NCBI GenBank assembly: GCA_035048815.1
Contig: JAUCBN010000035.1
Span: 10,676,501 to 10,740,500, forward strand
DNA from: Abelmoschus esculentus
Lineage: Eukaryota; Streptophyta; Magnoliopsida; Malvales; Malvaceae
Reading direction: 5' to 3'
DNA: 64,000 nt
Shown: positions 1 through 10,899 of the stretch, piece by piece
How the letters are laid out: every line of letters starts with the position of its first letter
How positions within the stretch are numbered: the first letter of the stretch is position 1
Notes under the pieces: generated by a model
The model's input: the letters and a program-made list of their open reading frames with translations, nothing else
The model's database searches: none
What the model was told of the DNA's origin: nothing
Translations under genes and position numbers: made by a program

Positions 1-1957
1 ACAATTCTACCTCGAGAATGTTTTGTAGATGCATTTCATTTCTTTTTGATATGTTTCCCACTCTTTGGCATCGATCACACCTTTTACAATATTCTTGTGC
101 ATCTTTATATAGACTTGGTCAATATAATCCTGATTGTAGTACTTTTGATGTCGTTTTGTTTCCGCCAAAATGTCTATAGCAGGGAGATGCGTGACATTGT
201 GCCAATACATTTCCCTGTTCATCTTCTGGTATACATCGCCTTATTATTTGATCTACGCATTATTTAAACAGGAAAAGATCGTCCCAAAAATAATGCTTTG
301 CTTCATGTTTGAACCTTTTCTTTCCTTGATGGTTGAGGTGGTGTGGAAGAATGCCACTAGTAATACAATTGAAAACATCAGCATACCACGATATTGTGGA
401 CGCGGTTAAGGCAGAGTGGTGGATATACTCAAATACTATGGAAGCAATTTTATCTATCGTTACGTCAGGATCTTCTTTTGATACTTTCTATACAGTCGTC
501 GTGGCGGCTAGTATCTATTCATCAGGAAATGTATCTTTGATTTCTTGTTCAGGGTTAATTGCTTTGTTCCCTTCTAAATGCGATAGATGATCTGCTATTA
601 GATTTTCCATTCATTTTCTATCTTTTATTTAAACTTTGAATTCTTAGAGCAGTAATATCCATCGTATCAAGCGTGGTTTTGTATCTCTTTTCGACAATAG
701 ATATTTTATAGAAGAATGATCTATGTGTACAATTACCTTGCTGCCAATAAGATATGACTTGAACTTGTCGAATGCGAAAACTAATGCTAGTACTTCTTTC
801 TCAGTTTTAGTGTAATTGACTTGGGCGTCATTTAAGGTTTTGCTTGCATAATGTATGGCATGAACCCAAGTATTTTCCCCGACAGCATAATCACTTGCAT
901 CGCACATTAGTTCGAATGGTGCATCCCAGTCAGGTGGAACTACTATAAAGGTGGATATCAATTTTTACTTCAATGTCTCGAAAACCTTGGTGTATGATTC
1001 ATCAAAGTTGAATACTTTATTTTGTTCCAATAGTGCCGATAGAGGTTTGGTGATCTTTGAAAAGTCTTCAATGAATCTTCGGTAAAAACCAGCATGTCCA
1101 AGGAAACTATATATTCCTTTTACCGATGTTGGTGGCGGTATTTTTTCTATCAATTCTATTTTGGCCTTGTCAACTTCTATGCCGCGGAAGGAAATCTTGT
1201 GACCGAGCATTATCTTTTCATCAACCATGAAATGACATTTTTCCCAATTTAAAATTAGGTTTATGTCTTCGCATCTTTATAGTATCTTTTCCAAGTTACT
1301 TAGGCAGATATCAAAATTATCTCCGAACACAGAGAAATCATTTATAAAGATTTCAAGGTGATCCTCAGAGAATGTTGTCATCATGTATCATTGGAATATA
1401 CCAGGTGCGTTACATAGTCCAAATGGCATTCTTCTAAAGGTGTACGTTCCTTATGGGCATGTGAAGGTTGTTTTGGCTTGGTCTTCGGGGGATATGGCAA
1501 TCTAATTGTATCCTGAATAACCATCTAAGAAAAAATAGTAGGGTTTATCGACTAACCTGTCAAGCTTTTGGTCGATGAATGGTAAAGGAAAATGATCCCT
1601 CTTTGTTGCTTGATTAAGTTTCCGATAGTCCATACATACTCTCCACCCGATTATAGATCTTTTTGGAATTAATTCGTTGTTCTCATTTGAGATTATTGTC
1701 ATTCTTCCCATTTTTGGAACGCATTGTACTGGACTTACCCATGTGCTGTCAGATATAGGGTAGATGATACCTGCGTCAAGCCATTTAATGATTTCTTTTT
1801 TTACCACTTCCTTCATTGCATGATTTAACCGTCTTTTTGCATCAATGGTAGGTTTATGATCTCCTTCTAGTAATATTTTATGCATGCACAATGATGGATT
1901 GATCCCTTTCAGGTCTGCAATTATCCATCTGGTTGCCATTGTATGTTGTCGTAGCAT
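1..1957 (-). pseudogene. Athila-like pol remnant: reverse transcriptase, RNase H, integrase N-terminus
   Basis: In cDNA order, 1957-1502 holds the RT N-terminus (GWRVCMDYRKLNQAT, HFPLPFIDQ, FLDGYSGYN), 1500-1229 the RT core (RMPFGLCNAPGIF, then FINDFSVFG where a DD pair is usual), 1228-965 the RT thumb/connection (GHKISFRGIEVDKAKIE, LGHAGFYRRFI) and 961-644 RNase H (ELMCDASDYAVG, HYASKTLNDAQ, VHIDHSSIKYLL). After 644 come the linker and, near 270-40, an integrase zinc-binding region with CHASPCYRHFGG and CDRCQR. The frame is interrupted by several stops, for example after GYN, within the RT core and at the expected Trp of the integrase LY-W-PS motif (TGA). No functional protein can be made. 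The lineage call rests on remembered Athila consensus motifs. Confidence 0.88.
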
Positions 1958-2289
1958 ATTAGTTAGTCATTTTTCCTGTTCAGGTTGCAACTTAGAGGAA
2001 ATAATTGTTGGCAGAGTTTCATTTGATCCCAAATAAACGTATTTTAACTGCTCAGTTAGTTGTTTTAATTCCAATTCTAGGGGCTGTTCTAAAGATGATT
2101 TTTGTTTCTTGCTTCCAATTGAAGTGTAATCAAGAGGCTCAAAATACTTACTTGGGTATGAGGTCACTCAATTACCTTCTTTTGTTTGTTTTTCTTGAGT
2201 CTATATATTTTAATTGTCTATGCATGGTTCTCCATAAAAACAACAGTCGCGGCATTCAGCACCGCTGCAGCATCACTGTTGTTGGTTTT

Positions 2290-2545
2290 GTTTGTCCAAT
2301 GCCTAGATTTTGAAATACTTACTTAGGCATGAGATTTATGCTAGCGCCAAAGTCACATAGAGTTTTGCCCACGTATTGATCACCGATAGCGCATGATATT
2401 TTGAAACTATCAGGGTCTTTTCTTTTGGTCGTCGCCTTATTGTGTAGCATTGCCACACATCCTTCTGTTGCGGCAACTGTTTCAAATTCCTTAATTTTTG
2501 TCCTCTTGGATATAATATCCTTAAGAAACTTGGCATAGTTAGGAA
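2290..2545 (-). pseudogene. Athila-like retropepsin (protease) remnant
   Basis: Minus-strand translation in one frame gives an FLKDIISKRTKI-type start, then ISCAIGDQYVGKTLCDFGAS followed by INLMP. CDFGASINLM is the Athila version of the DSGA aspartic-protease active site, with D-F-G-A instead of D-S/T-G-A. The frame is not continuous with the gag segment to its right; the join near 2545 lies where gag N-terminal sequence meets protease, with the gag C-terminal half and zinc knuckle missing. Confidence 0.7.
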
Positions 2546-3080
2546 CAGTTTTAGCTTAAGGATGTCGGCTGAGACTCCCGGCAGCTTAAACGAGTTACAA
2601 ATTTCTAAAAAGGATTTAAGATGTTGTCGAGCATCTTCATTGGCCGAACCCTAAAACTGGCCTAAGGTGTTAACCATGTTAAACATAATCGGTTTTAATT
2701 CGAAGTGCTCTGCCTCTATGTTAGACATCACAACAGCATGAGTTAACCCATCAAAATCTTCCTCTAAATAATCTCGAACGATTCGTGTGCGTTCCTGTCA
2801 TGGAATGTTTACTTGGTCAATAACTGCGAAAGCATCGCATTTGTCTGTCGCGGCAGCATTCATACCCGCGTTGTTTTGTTGGCCAGATTCCACGTTCATT
2901 CTTTGGCGTGTCCTACGTTTCAGATCTCGTGCTATTTTTTTGATTTCTGGATCGTAAGGGTATTGATAAATAGTCAGATTGGACCTGGTCAAACACAAAA
3001 AAAGCAAGTTAAGATAAAAAACTAAAACTAAATAAAATAAAATAATTGAAAAGATGCAGAAATAATTAGTAGTAAAATTG
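2546..3080 (-). pseudogene. Athila-like gag N-terminal remnant
   Basis: This segment is nearly the same sequence as 5690-6220 in the neighbouring copy: both contain aaggatgtcggctgagactc, an acgagttacaaatttctaaa block and a basic LKRR-RQRM-VE stretch near the start. The basic N-terminus is readable at about 3000-2850. It is broken by stops and lacks the C-terminal nucleic-acid-binding part that the neighbouring copy retains, so an internal gag deletion is inferred. Confidence 0.7.
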
Positions 3081-3088
3081 AGCATCAG

Positions 3089-3106
3089 TCCCCTGCAACG
3101 ACGCCA
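3089..3106 (-). other. Primer-binding site of the Athila-like element
   Basis: The minus strand reads TGGCGTCGTTGCAGGGGA, starting five bases inside the LTR. It resembles the TGGCGCCGTTGCCGGGGA-type site (tRNA-Asp) used by Athila/Tat elements, with two differences. It fixes element orientation as minus. Confidence 0.75.
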
Positions 3107-3110
3107 AATC

Positions 3111-4487
3111 TGATATAGGCTATGAAGTCTTATTAATTCCACCTTTGTCAAATTGTAATACTTTAGGTTGTCAAACCCACAGGGACTGAGTCGACTTTAC
3201 TACTTCTTATGACTGCACTTAAGAAAACTAAAAACACAAATAAATTAAAGAGTTGAATTATAACTAAGATAACTATAAAAACATAAAATTAAATAACGAA
3301 ATAATAAGATAATAGAAGCGAGGCTAAATTAAGTGCTTTATAGAGGAAAATCCAGTTATGTTAAGTATCCACTTATTAATGCAATGAGTTGAACTGCCAT
3401 CTCGGCAGATCGCATAAAGGGTCACCGCAATTGCCTAGGCGAGGTTATGCCTTGTCGACAATTCAACATTCTATAGTTCGACAGAGCATCCTTGTATGTT
3501 TTTTCCTTATCCCTAAGCGAAGAGAACTATTGAAACCCACGTCTTGATGATACCTCCCGGCGTGAATCAAAGGCGAATAACAATCGAACACATGTGTCTT
3601 GTTAGTCGTTGAAATCCTTAGCGGTTAATCTCTCAACCGGATTAGTCAATTCCCATGAGCAAAGACCGTATTCTCTCATTTCGTGAACCTACATCTCCTG
3701 ATGGTAGGCAAATGGGTTTTTGTCACATACTTATCGTTCGAGCTAATAAGCAAGAAGAGTCAATACCAAGAGAGAATAAACTATGAAATAAATTTTGCAT
3801 TAATAAATATCAAACATAACATAAGCTTCATCCCCAACTACTCCACAAACAATTTAAACCTCCGAAAGATTTAGAACATGATGTAGTCGGCGGCTAAAGT
3901 TATATAAAAGTAAGAATCTGTCTCGACTCCACACTAAACCTAAACCTAATAAGTGTATTATATAGGCCAAGCCCTAAGTTGATCTTTCCATGCAAGGAAA
4001 GAGTTCTAAAAGGGAAAGAAATATAATTCCTAATTAAATTGTATTAATTTAATCTTATTTCCTAAAATATCTCTTCTTTCTCGTGGTTGACTTTGACTTG
4101 GGCTTGACCTCCTAACTGGGTTTTTTCTTTCTCTTGCTCTTTTTCCGTTAAGATCGATATCTTTTCCTCTTTCTGTCGAGCATCAGTTGTTATCTTTTTA
4201 TGTTGCTGCGATGGCCTCCAAAGTGCTATCGTGGCGGGTGCTTTATCTGCAATTCAGCATCTATTTTCTCTTTTGGTCATCTCTGTGATATAGTTTCCTG
4301 TCTAAGAAAGAAATCTATCAAACGCATATGTTTTATGCCAAATAATAGATAAATTCATAAAGTTGGTGTCCGGATGCTGAAATATGGAAAATAATCAGAA
4401 ATATTCATTATCGCCTTTAAATGTCTTTATTAGCAATAAACGAGTGGGAAAATGATATGAAAAATGAGTACTTTTGAGCACTCATCA
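3111..4487 (-). repeat. Athila-like 5' LTR (copy A), 1377 bp
   Basis: On the minus strand the LTR runs from TGATGAGTGCTCAAAAGTAC at 4487 to ...CCTATATCA at 3111, immediately before the primer-binding site. It aligns along its length with copy B (6248-9779 minus its insertion): shared blocks include the agcgaggctaaattaagtgc/agaaacgaggttaaattgag stretch, the tgatacctcccggcgtgaat block and the agtcggcggctaaag block. Its outer edge at 4487/4488 abuts gag sequence of a second copy of the same family, so it inserted into, or recombined with, a relative. Confidence 0.85.
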
Positions 4488-4488
4488 G

Positions 4489-6150
4489 TAGTGTCTGTTG
4501 GTTCTTTTGCCTTAGGTTTTTCATCAGTAGCTTCTTTTGGGGCTACTGTTTAAGGGTCTTACCTACTGTTTGAGCAGGTATTTTAGGGTCCTTTAGTTGT
4601 AATCCATTCTTGGTGGACATCGCCTTACATTGTTCACGAGGACCGGCTTTAGCGACTTCAGTATCGCTAGGGAGACCTCCTATGGGTCTATTTTTCATCT
4701 GTTGTGTCATCTTTCCTACTGTAGTTTCCAACGTTTTGAGAGTAACTTCGTTATTCTATATTCTTATTTCTATTTTGTCCATAAAGGTGTCGACACTTTG
4801 AATGAACTTATTAGTGTTTGCAATGTATGCACCAGTTTGAGTCATAAAGGTTTGTAGTGTGTTCTCCATAGTCTAGACATTTGTTGTCTACTACGGTGGC
4901 GGTACCTGTTGTGGTATCTGTTTCTGAGCAAATCTATTGTTTTGCTAGAATCTAGTAGATTGCACTGGTTGATGTTGCGTGTTAAGTGCATTATTGGGGT
5001 CACTTCTTGAGAAGTTCGGGTGCTTCCACCATGATGGGTTATAATTGTTGGACTTATTGTTTCTGTTAAAGTTTCCAACATAGAAGGAAGATTTTGGATC
5101 GTGAGGGCATGCGTTCGAGTTATGGTTGTCACCACATGTTTTGCAAAAAACGGTGACTACTTTCACTTCACGAACGTGACTTGGTTTATGCAGATCTTTA
5201 ACCATGTTGGTTAGGGCTGATAGTTGTGCTAAGATAGAATCTGCATAATCAAAGTTTGTCATACATCGCCTATTTATTCCTCTTTCGGGTTGTTGAGTGT
5301 TGATAGTCATTCTTTGCCAACCTATCCAAAATTTCTAAACTTTCACGGGGTGGGCGGTCTAAGAGGATGCCATTGGTGGAAGCATCAAGCATCATCCTTG
5401 TAGGGGTGTTAACTATATTTTAGAAGATGGATATTTGGGTCTACTCAGGCAGACTATGTATGGGGCATTTTTTGTATAGTTCTTTGTATCTTTCCCAGGA
5501 CTCATACATTGATTCGTCTTCGTCTTGCTAAAGGATGTTATATCGTTTCTCAGTTTATCATTCATATTGGTGTAACTAAATCTGGTAAGGAAGCTTCAGC
5601 ATAGTTCTGCCCATGAGTTCAACAATCCCTGCTGAAGGTTGTTTAACCAAGATTTTGCCTAATCCCTCAGTTAATAGAGGAACAATTTTAGCTTAAGGAT
5701 GTCGGCTGAGACTCCCAGTAGGTTAAACGAGTTACAAATTTCTAAAAAGGATTTAAGATGATACCGAACATCTTCAATGGTCGAACCCCTAAACTGGCCT
5801 AGGGTGTTGATCATGTTGAACATGATCGATTTTAATTCGAAGTTCTCTATCTCTATATTAGGCATCACAACGGCAAGAGTTAACCCATTAAATCTACCTC
5901 TAAATAATCTTGAATGGTTCATGCGCATTCCTATCTTGAGATGTTTACTGGGTCAACAACTACGAAAGCACCGCGGTTGTCTTCAATGGCGGCATTCATA
6001 CCAACGTTGTTCTGTTGGCTAGGTTCTACATCCATTCTTTGGCGTGCCCTACGCTTCAGATCTCTTGTTGTCTTTTCAATTTTTAGATCGTAAGAATATT
6101 GATCAATGGTCGGATTAGACTTGGTCATACACAAAACAATCCTTGTAAAT
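4489..6150 (-). pseudogene. Athila-like gag remnant with zinc knuckle
   Basis: The basic N-terminus starts near 6128 (MTKSNPTIDQYSYD..., LKRRARQRMDVEPSQQ). The capsid-like stretch at 5928-5671 includes MFNMINTLGQFRGSTIEDV and the HLKSFLEICNSFN motif typical of this gag family. A zinc-knuckle-like motif, CKTCGDNHNSNACP, lies in the 5310-4945 segment at about 5155-5110, followed by an Asn-rich tail. The C-terminal end (about 4730-4500) is cut by copy A. At least three frame breaks separate these pieces. Gag would bind and package the element RNA; this copy is non-functional. Confidence 0.8.
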
Positions 6151-6958
6151 AAACTAAAACTAAATTGAATAAAGTAAAATAAACAAAAAGGTGTAGAAAT
6201 AATTAGTAGTAAAATTGAGCGTTAGTCCCTAGCAATGGCGACAAATCTGATGGAGGATCGAAAATCCTTTTGATTTCACCCTAGTCAGATTGTAATAATT
6301 TAGGTTGTCAAACCTATATGGACTTGTCGACTTCACTATTTCTTACAAATGCACTACGGAAAATAAGAACACAAGTAATTTGAGGAGTTTGAAGTATAAC
6401 TAAGAAAACTATTAAACATAAAACTAATTAACGAAAAAATAAAGATGATAGAAACGAGGTTAAATTGAGTGCTTTGTAGAGGGAATCCACTTATATCAAG
6501 TATTCACTTATTAATGCAATGGGTTGAATTGTCGCCTCGACGGGTCATACAAAGGGTAGCTACAGCTGCCTAGGCGGGGTTATACTTTATCGACAATTCA
6601 ACATTCCATAGTTCGATAGAGTATCCTTGTATGTCTTCTTCCTTATACCTAAGCAAAGAGAACTGTTGAAGCCCACATCTTGATGATACCTCCCGGCGTG
6701 AATCAAGAGCGAACATCCAAACACATGCATCTTGTTAGTCGTTGAAATCATGAGCGATTAATCTCTCAACCGAATTAGTCAATGCCCATGAGCAAAGACC
6801 GTATTCTCTCGTTTCGTGAACATACATCTCCCGATGCTAGGCAAATGGGGTTTTCTTCACATACTATCTTTCGAGCTCATATGTGAAAAGAGTAAATACC
6901 AAGAGAGAATAAGCTATGAAATAAGTTTTGCATTAATAAGTATCAAGAATAACTTAAC

Positions 6959-9116
6959 TGTAATAACTCATTTCCAAGTCCAACTAAAAACCCACGGCCC
7001 AAATAAAAGTCCCTAGACCCAAATACATATATAACCCATAACAATTAGACCCATCTGATGACCCAACCCAGAAACTAACCCAAATGATAAACTAACTAAC
7101 CCCTAACCAGCAACAAACCAGCGGCTGCCGGCCTTCCTCACCGTGTTCGTGGCCTTCCGTGCGTGGCCGCCACGCGCGACTATTTGAGTCGCGCATGGTA
7201 GTCACGCACTCACACCATTGGTCCATTCAAACGGCCACCGCCCTCATCAGACTTCACCGCCTGACCGCCCTTGTTAGACGAACCTGTAAAAGAAATTAGA
7301 GATAAGATCTGTAAAAATCAGAGATCTTTGGCATATTTTATTATGTAAAATATGGGTATTTAGAGATAAGATCTGTAAAAGAAATTTGAGTCGCGCATGG
7401 TAGTCACGCACTCACACCATTGGTCCATTCAAACGGCCACCGCCCTCATCAGACTTCACCGCCTGACCGCCCTTGTTAGACGAACCTGTAAAAGAAATTA
7501 GAGATAAGATCTGTAAAAATCAGAGATCTTTGGCATATTTTATTATGTAAAATATGGGTATTTATACCCAAAACAACAGTGTAACCTGGGAGCCCGAATT
7601 TCGATCGGAATAGAAAAAAGAAAATATTTATACACCATTCGAACCAAAGCAAAACACCACATGTTACCACCAAATCGAAAGAAGAGATTGCAAATCTGAA
7701 GAGAAACCGAGAGAAAAAGAGATAGAAATATATTAAAAAAAGGGTAAAAAAATAAACGGTCACTTATCTCATTTTTTTCAGATCTAGTCTTGTACGTATA
7801 GTTTCTTGAAAATCTACACTTGGATTCGGGTTCCCCTCGTCGAGAGCTTTCGGAAAAGTATAAGCTTTTTGGATTCCGGCCACCTTTGACGGTAGCGGCC
7901 GTCGCCGGCGAGCAATGGACCACCACGAGCCTCCACCCTCCGGCGATTAAACATACAGAGAAAGTCCAAAGAATGATATGATACTCTGCCTCTTTCTTTT
8001 TGAGTATAATAATAAATATGAAAATAATTTTGTTTCAGATTAAAAGTTGGTATATATGCCTTGTTTGAGAGACGGTAATATTGCACAATAAACCCCCATC
8101 TCCTGACGCTTCACGAAACAAGTTCACCTCATGGTAAAACTCCTTGTTTAGTCCCTGTTTGTTTTATGTTTACTATAATTCGAATTCCTTTTATTTTCAA
8201 TTTGTTCCTTTAATATATTTTATGTATATCCCTTTAGACATATTATGAATATTGATACTATTTTCTTATTATCATTTATTATTTTATAAATATTATTACA
8301 ATTAATAACTATATTACAATTACGTTGTTGTTATTATATTAGTACTAATGTTAATATATTATTTCATTATAATTATTTTTAAGTTATTCTCATGGTTTTT
8401 TTACTTTTATTATCGGTCATACTAAAATAAATATATATTATTTTGTTTCTATTACGATGTTACATCGTTATTAATGTTACTATTTGTCAATATTATGTTT
8501 ATTATCATTGTTTATTACCTTTGTTACTTTTATTATGTAACAAAATTATTATATAATTGTTATATTGTTAATATTACATTGTTATTTGTTGTTTATTATG
8601 GATATTATTTTACTTTGTATTAGAAATTATTATCCCGATATATTCTATTGGGAGTAGCATCCCGGTCTCCGGGTGTTATCTTCTTTAAATTGTCGTGAAT
8701 ATTAGGATATGCATTTTAAAATTAAAAATTAAATTAAATATTTTCTTAAAAATTATGATGCAAACTTTTAGGTATCAATTTTTGGGCGTTATGGGGGTGC
8801 TAACCCTTCCCCAAACGTAACCAACTCCCGAACCCAATTTTCTCTGGTTTTGTTTTCTCGGTGTTCGATCCATCTTTTTGAATGATCGATGGCGACTTCA
8901 ACCGATTAACTGATTTTTAAATTTTAACAGTATTTCAATGGAAGTGATATTCTGTTCTTCAAGTGTCATCTCCTGGGATACCAAATTTTTAAATATTATT
9001 GCGAATTTTTAAATTTTAACAGTATTCCATTAGGAATGACATTCTGTTCTTCAGGTGTTATCTTCGGATATCGAACTTTTAAACTTTTAAAAAAAATTAG
9101 AAAAAGGGCCGCTACA
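6959..9116 (+). mobile_element. Solo LTR of a Tat/Ogre-type gypsy family, 2158 bp
   Basis: The element starts TGTAATAACTCATTTCC and ends ...GGGCCGCTACA, flanked by ttaac (6954-6958) and ataac (9117-9121), a 5-bp TSD with one mismatch. It shares design with the LTRs of the complete element at 49405-57481: a TGTAATAR start, a pyrimidine-rich then GC-rich gene-like leader, a long AT-rich middle, and a conserved gggcgttatgggggtgctaa / ctaacccttccccaaacgta module near the end. No internal coding region is present, which indicates LTR-LTR recombination. Open frames inside it (for example 7543-7926 minus) look like chance ORFs. Confidence 0.8.
7183..7566. repeat. 202-bp tandem duplication inside the solo LTR
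   Basis: tttgagtcgcgcatggtagt begins at 7183 and again at 7385. By eye the two copies are identical for about 180 bp, up to ...aaaatatgggtattta. The junction gagataagatctgtaaaaga repeats a short motif already inside the unit, which suggests slippage or unequal exchange at that motif. Confidence 0.9.
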
Positions 9117-9779
9117 ATAACCTTCTTCTCAACTACTCCACAAACAATTTAAACCTTCGAAGAAGTTTAGAACATGATATAGTCGGCGGCTAAAGATATA
9201 TGATCTAGAGAATCCGACTTGACTCCTCTCTAAACCTAAACTTAAGAAGTTTTTTATATAGGTCAAGCCTTAAGTTGAGTTTTCCATGCAAGGAAAGAGT
9301 TCTAAAGAAAAAAAATATAACTCCTAATTAAATTGTATTATTCTATTCTTATTTCCTAAAATATTTCTTCTTTCCCGTGGTTGACTTTGACAAGGGCTTA
9401 ACCTCTTAGATGGGTTTCGTCTTTCTCTCGTTCTTTCTCTGTTAAGATCGGCATCTTTTTTTCTCTCTTTCGAGCATCAGTTGTTAACTTCACGATGTTG
9501 TCGTGGCCACCAAAATACTGTTGTGGTGGGTGCTTCGCCTGCATTTCTACATCTATCTTCTCACTTGGCCATCTTTGTGATGTAGTTTCCTGTCTAAGAA
9601 AGAAAACTATGAAATGCATATGTTTTATGCCAAATAATAGATAAATTCATAAAATTAGTGTTCGGATGCTGAAGTATGAAAAATAACCGGAAATATCCAT
9701 TATCGCCTTTAAATCTATCTTTATTATCAATAAACGAGTGGGAAATGATATAAAAATGAGGATTTTTGAGTACTCATCA

Positions 9780-10317
9780 ATTTGTCAATCCGAATGGCAT
9801 CACGAAAAACTCATAATGGTCGTAACGTGTTCGCAAAGTTATCTTGAAGATATTAGAATCCTTAAACTTGAGTTGGTAGAGTAACTAGATCTCAGGTCTA
9901 TCTTAGAGAAAATCATAGCACCACGAAATTTATCAAACAAATCATCAATACGAGGGTGGGGTTACTAGTTCTTTATTGTCAACTTGTTCAGTTTATGATA
10001 GTCGATACACTAGGTCGGATAAAGCCTCTTTGTAACAGTTATTGCAATTGAATCTTCAACTATTTAAGCTCTTCATGCGGCATTCGGTAGAGTGCCAAAG
10101 ATACAAAAGTTTTTCCTGGATAAACATCAATGTCAAATTCAATCTCATCACGCTTAGGTGATACCCTCGAAAACTTTTCTAGAAACACATCCAAAAAGTC
10201 TTTCACCTTTCGGATCTTATCCATTCTAGAATCTGACTTCTTTGAATCAAGAATGTACACTAGATAGGCCACATAATCCTTCTTAATCATGTTTTCAGCT
10301 TTAAGAGTTGATATCAA
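9780..10317 (-). pseudogene. Tekay-like reverse transcriptase N-terminal fragment
   Basis: The frame at 10317-10060 contains DFLDVFLEKFSRVSPKRD, EFDIDVYPGKT and YRMPHEELK, matching the chromovirus F-DVF-E--PG-PP-R--EF-IDL-PGT-P---PYRM-P-ELKELK consensus. Further left, shifted frames read KGFIRPSVS-like and DDLFDKFRGAMIFSKIDLRS, then RYDHYEFFVMPFGLTN at 9830-9782. The segment between RPSVS and DDLF is shorter than usual, so small deletions are likely. The copy is disrupted by the insertion and by stops. Confidence 0.8.
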
Positions 10318-10589
10318 ATTGGATAATAATCACTTTCGCTCACCCACCAGAACTATTTCTTGGTTATCATGGTTTTTTAAGAAAGCTTTTTTTTTCTCAC
10401 AATCAATATTGAATCGATGATCAGATAGCTAATCTATACCAAGTATAAGGTCAAACTCATTAAAATAAAATTCCATAAGATTGGCTAGAAATAATTCTCC
10501 CTTAATCTCTAGAGGAAAGTTACGGTAAATCTTACTAACATCTACCGGATTACCCACAGGACTTTAAACAGTTACTGAGAAATCAATCT

Positions 10590-10720
10590 CACTCATAGGA
10601 ATCTAAAGACCACCCACAACCACACTCACCAAATAGGAGTACGTAGACCCATTATCAATCAAAGCAAATATAGAATATAGTGGATAAAAAAGGTACCCGC
10701 AATAATACCTGGCTGGTTAT
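10590..10720 (-). pseudogene. Retropepsin active-site remnant of the Tekay-like element
   Basis: Minus strand at about 10678-10620 reads IFALIDNGSTYSYLVS, matching the ALIDSGSTHSFVS active site of chromovirus RVP_2 proteases. D-N-G replaces D-S-G. The flanking frame has stops. Confidence 0.75.
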
Positions 10721-10899
10721 GGTCTTCATGTGCTCTGGTTTCATAAACCAAACCCAACTTTTTAATACCCGAGCTAGTTGCACATGCACTCTGAACTGAT
10801 CCTCTATTTCCTATGTAGCGGAATCAACAAGTCTACCTTTCCCCTACTAGCACTAGGTGTCTGAATAAATGCTTGAGACTGAATCTTCATAAAAGAAAC

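Larger units (their letters stand above)
1..4487 (-). mobile_element. Athila-like Ty3/gypsy retrotransposon, 5' part (runs off the left edge)
   Basis: Reading the minus strand from right to left the order is LTR (4487-3111), primer-binding site, gag N-terminus, protease, reverse transcriptase, RNase H and the integrase zinc-binding region, which is cut by the window edge. The RT and retropepsin motifs are of the type found in the Athila lineage of Ty3/gypsy, and the primer-binding site resembles the tRNA-Asp-type site used by Athila/Tat elements. Every coding part has stops or frameshifts, so the copy is dead. The 3' half and 3' LTR must lie left of the window. Confidence 0.85.
4488..9779 (-). 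mobile_element. Second Athila-like copy: gag part plus 5' LTR, LTR split by a solo LTR
   Basis: The minus strand carries, from the right, a TGATGAGTAC... LTR start at 9779, the LTR split at 6959-9116 by a foreign solo LTR, the LTR end at 6248, a degenerate primer-binding site at about 6226-6244, and gag down to 4488 where copy A begins. Pol of this copy is not in the window; if it exists it lies beyond copy A. The right edge (9779/9780) falls directly inside a Tekay-like reverse transcriptase, marking the original insertion point of this block. Confidence 0.82.
6248..9779 (-). repeat. Athila-like LTR (copy B), interrupted
   Basis: LTR halves lie at 6248-6958 and 9117-9779. Without the inserted solo LTR and one duplicated 5-bp target they total about 1369 bp, against 1377 bp in copy A. 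The halves join at the aataagtatcaagaataac / ccttcttctcaactactcc position, which is continuous in copy A at about 3805-3845 (caaacataac ataagcttca tccccaactactcc). Confidence 0.85.

Noticed and set aside
7476..8086. Three overlapping minus-strand frames (up to 127 codons)
   Set aside because: They lie inside the solo LTR 6959-9116, overlap each other, show no family motif and include the duplicated or low-complexity parts.
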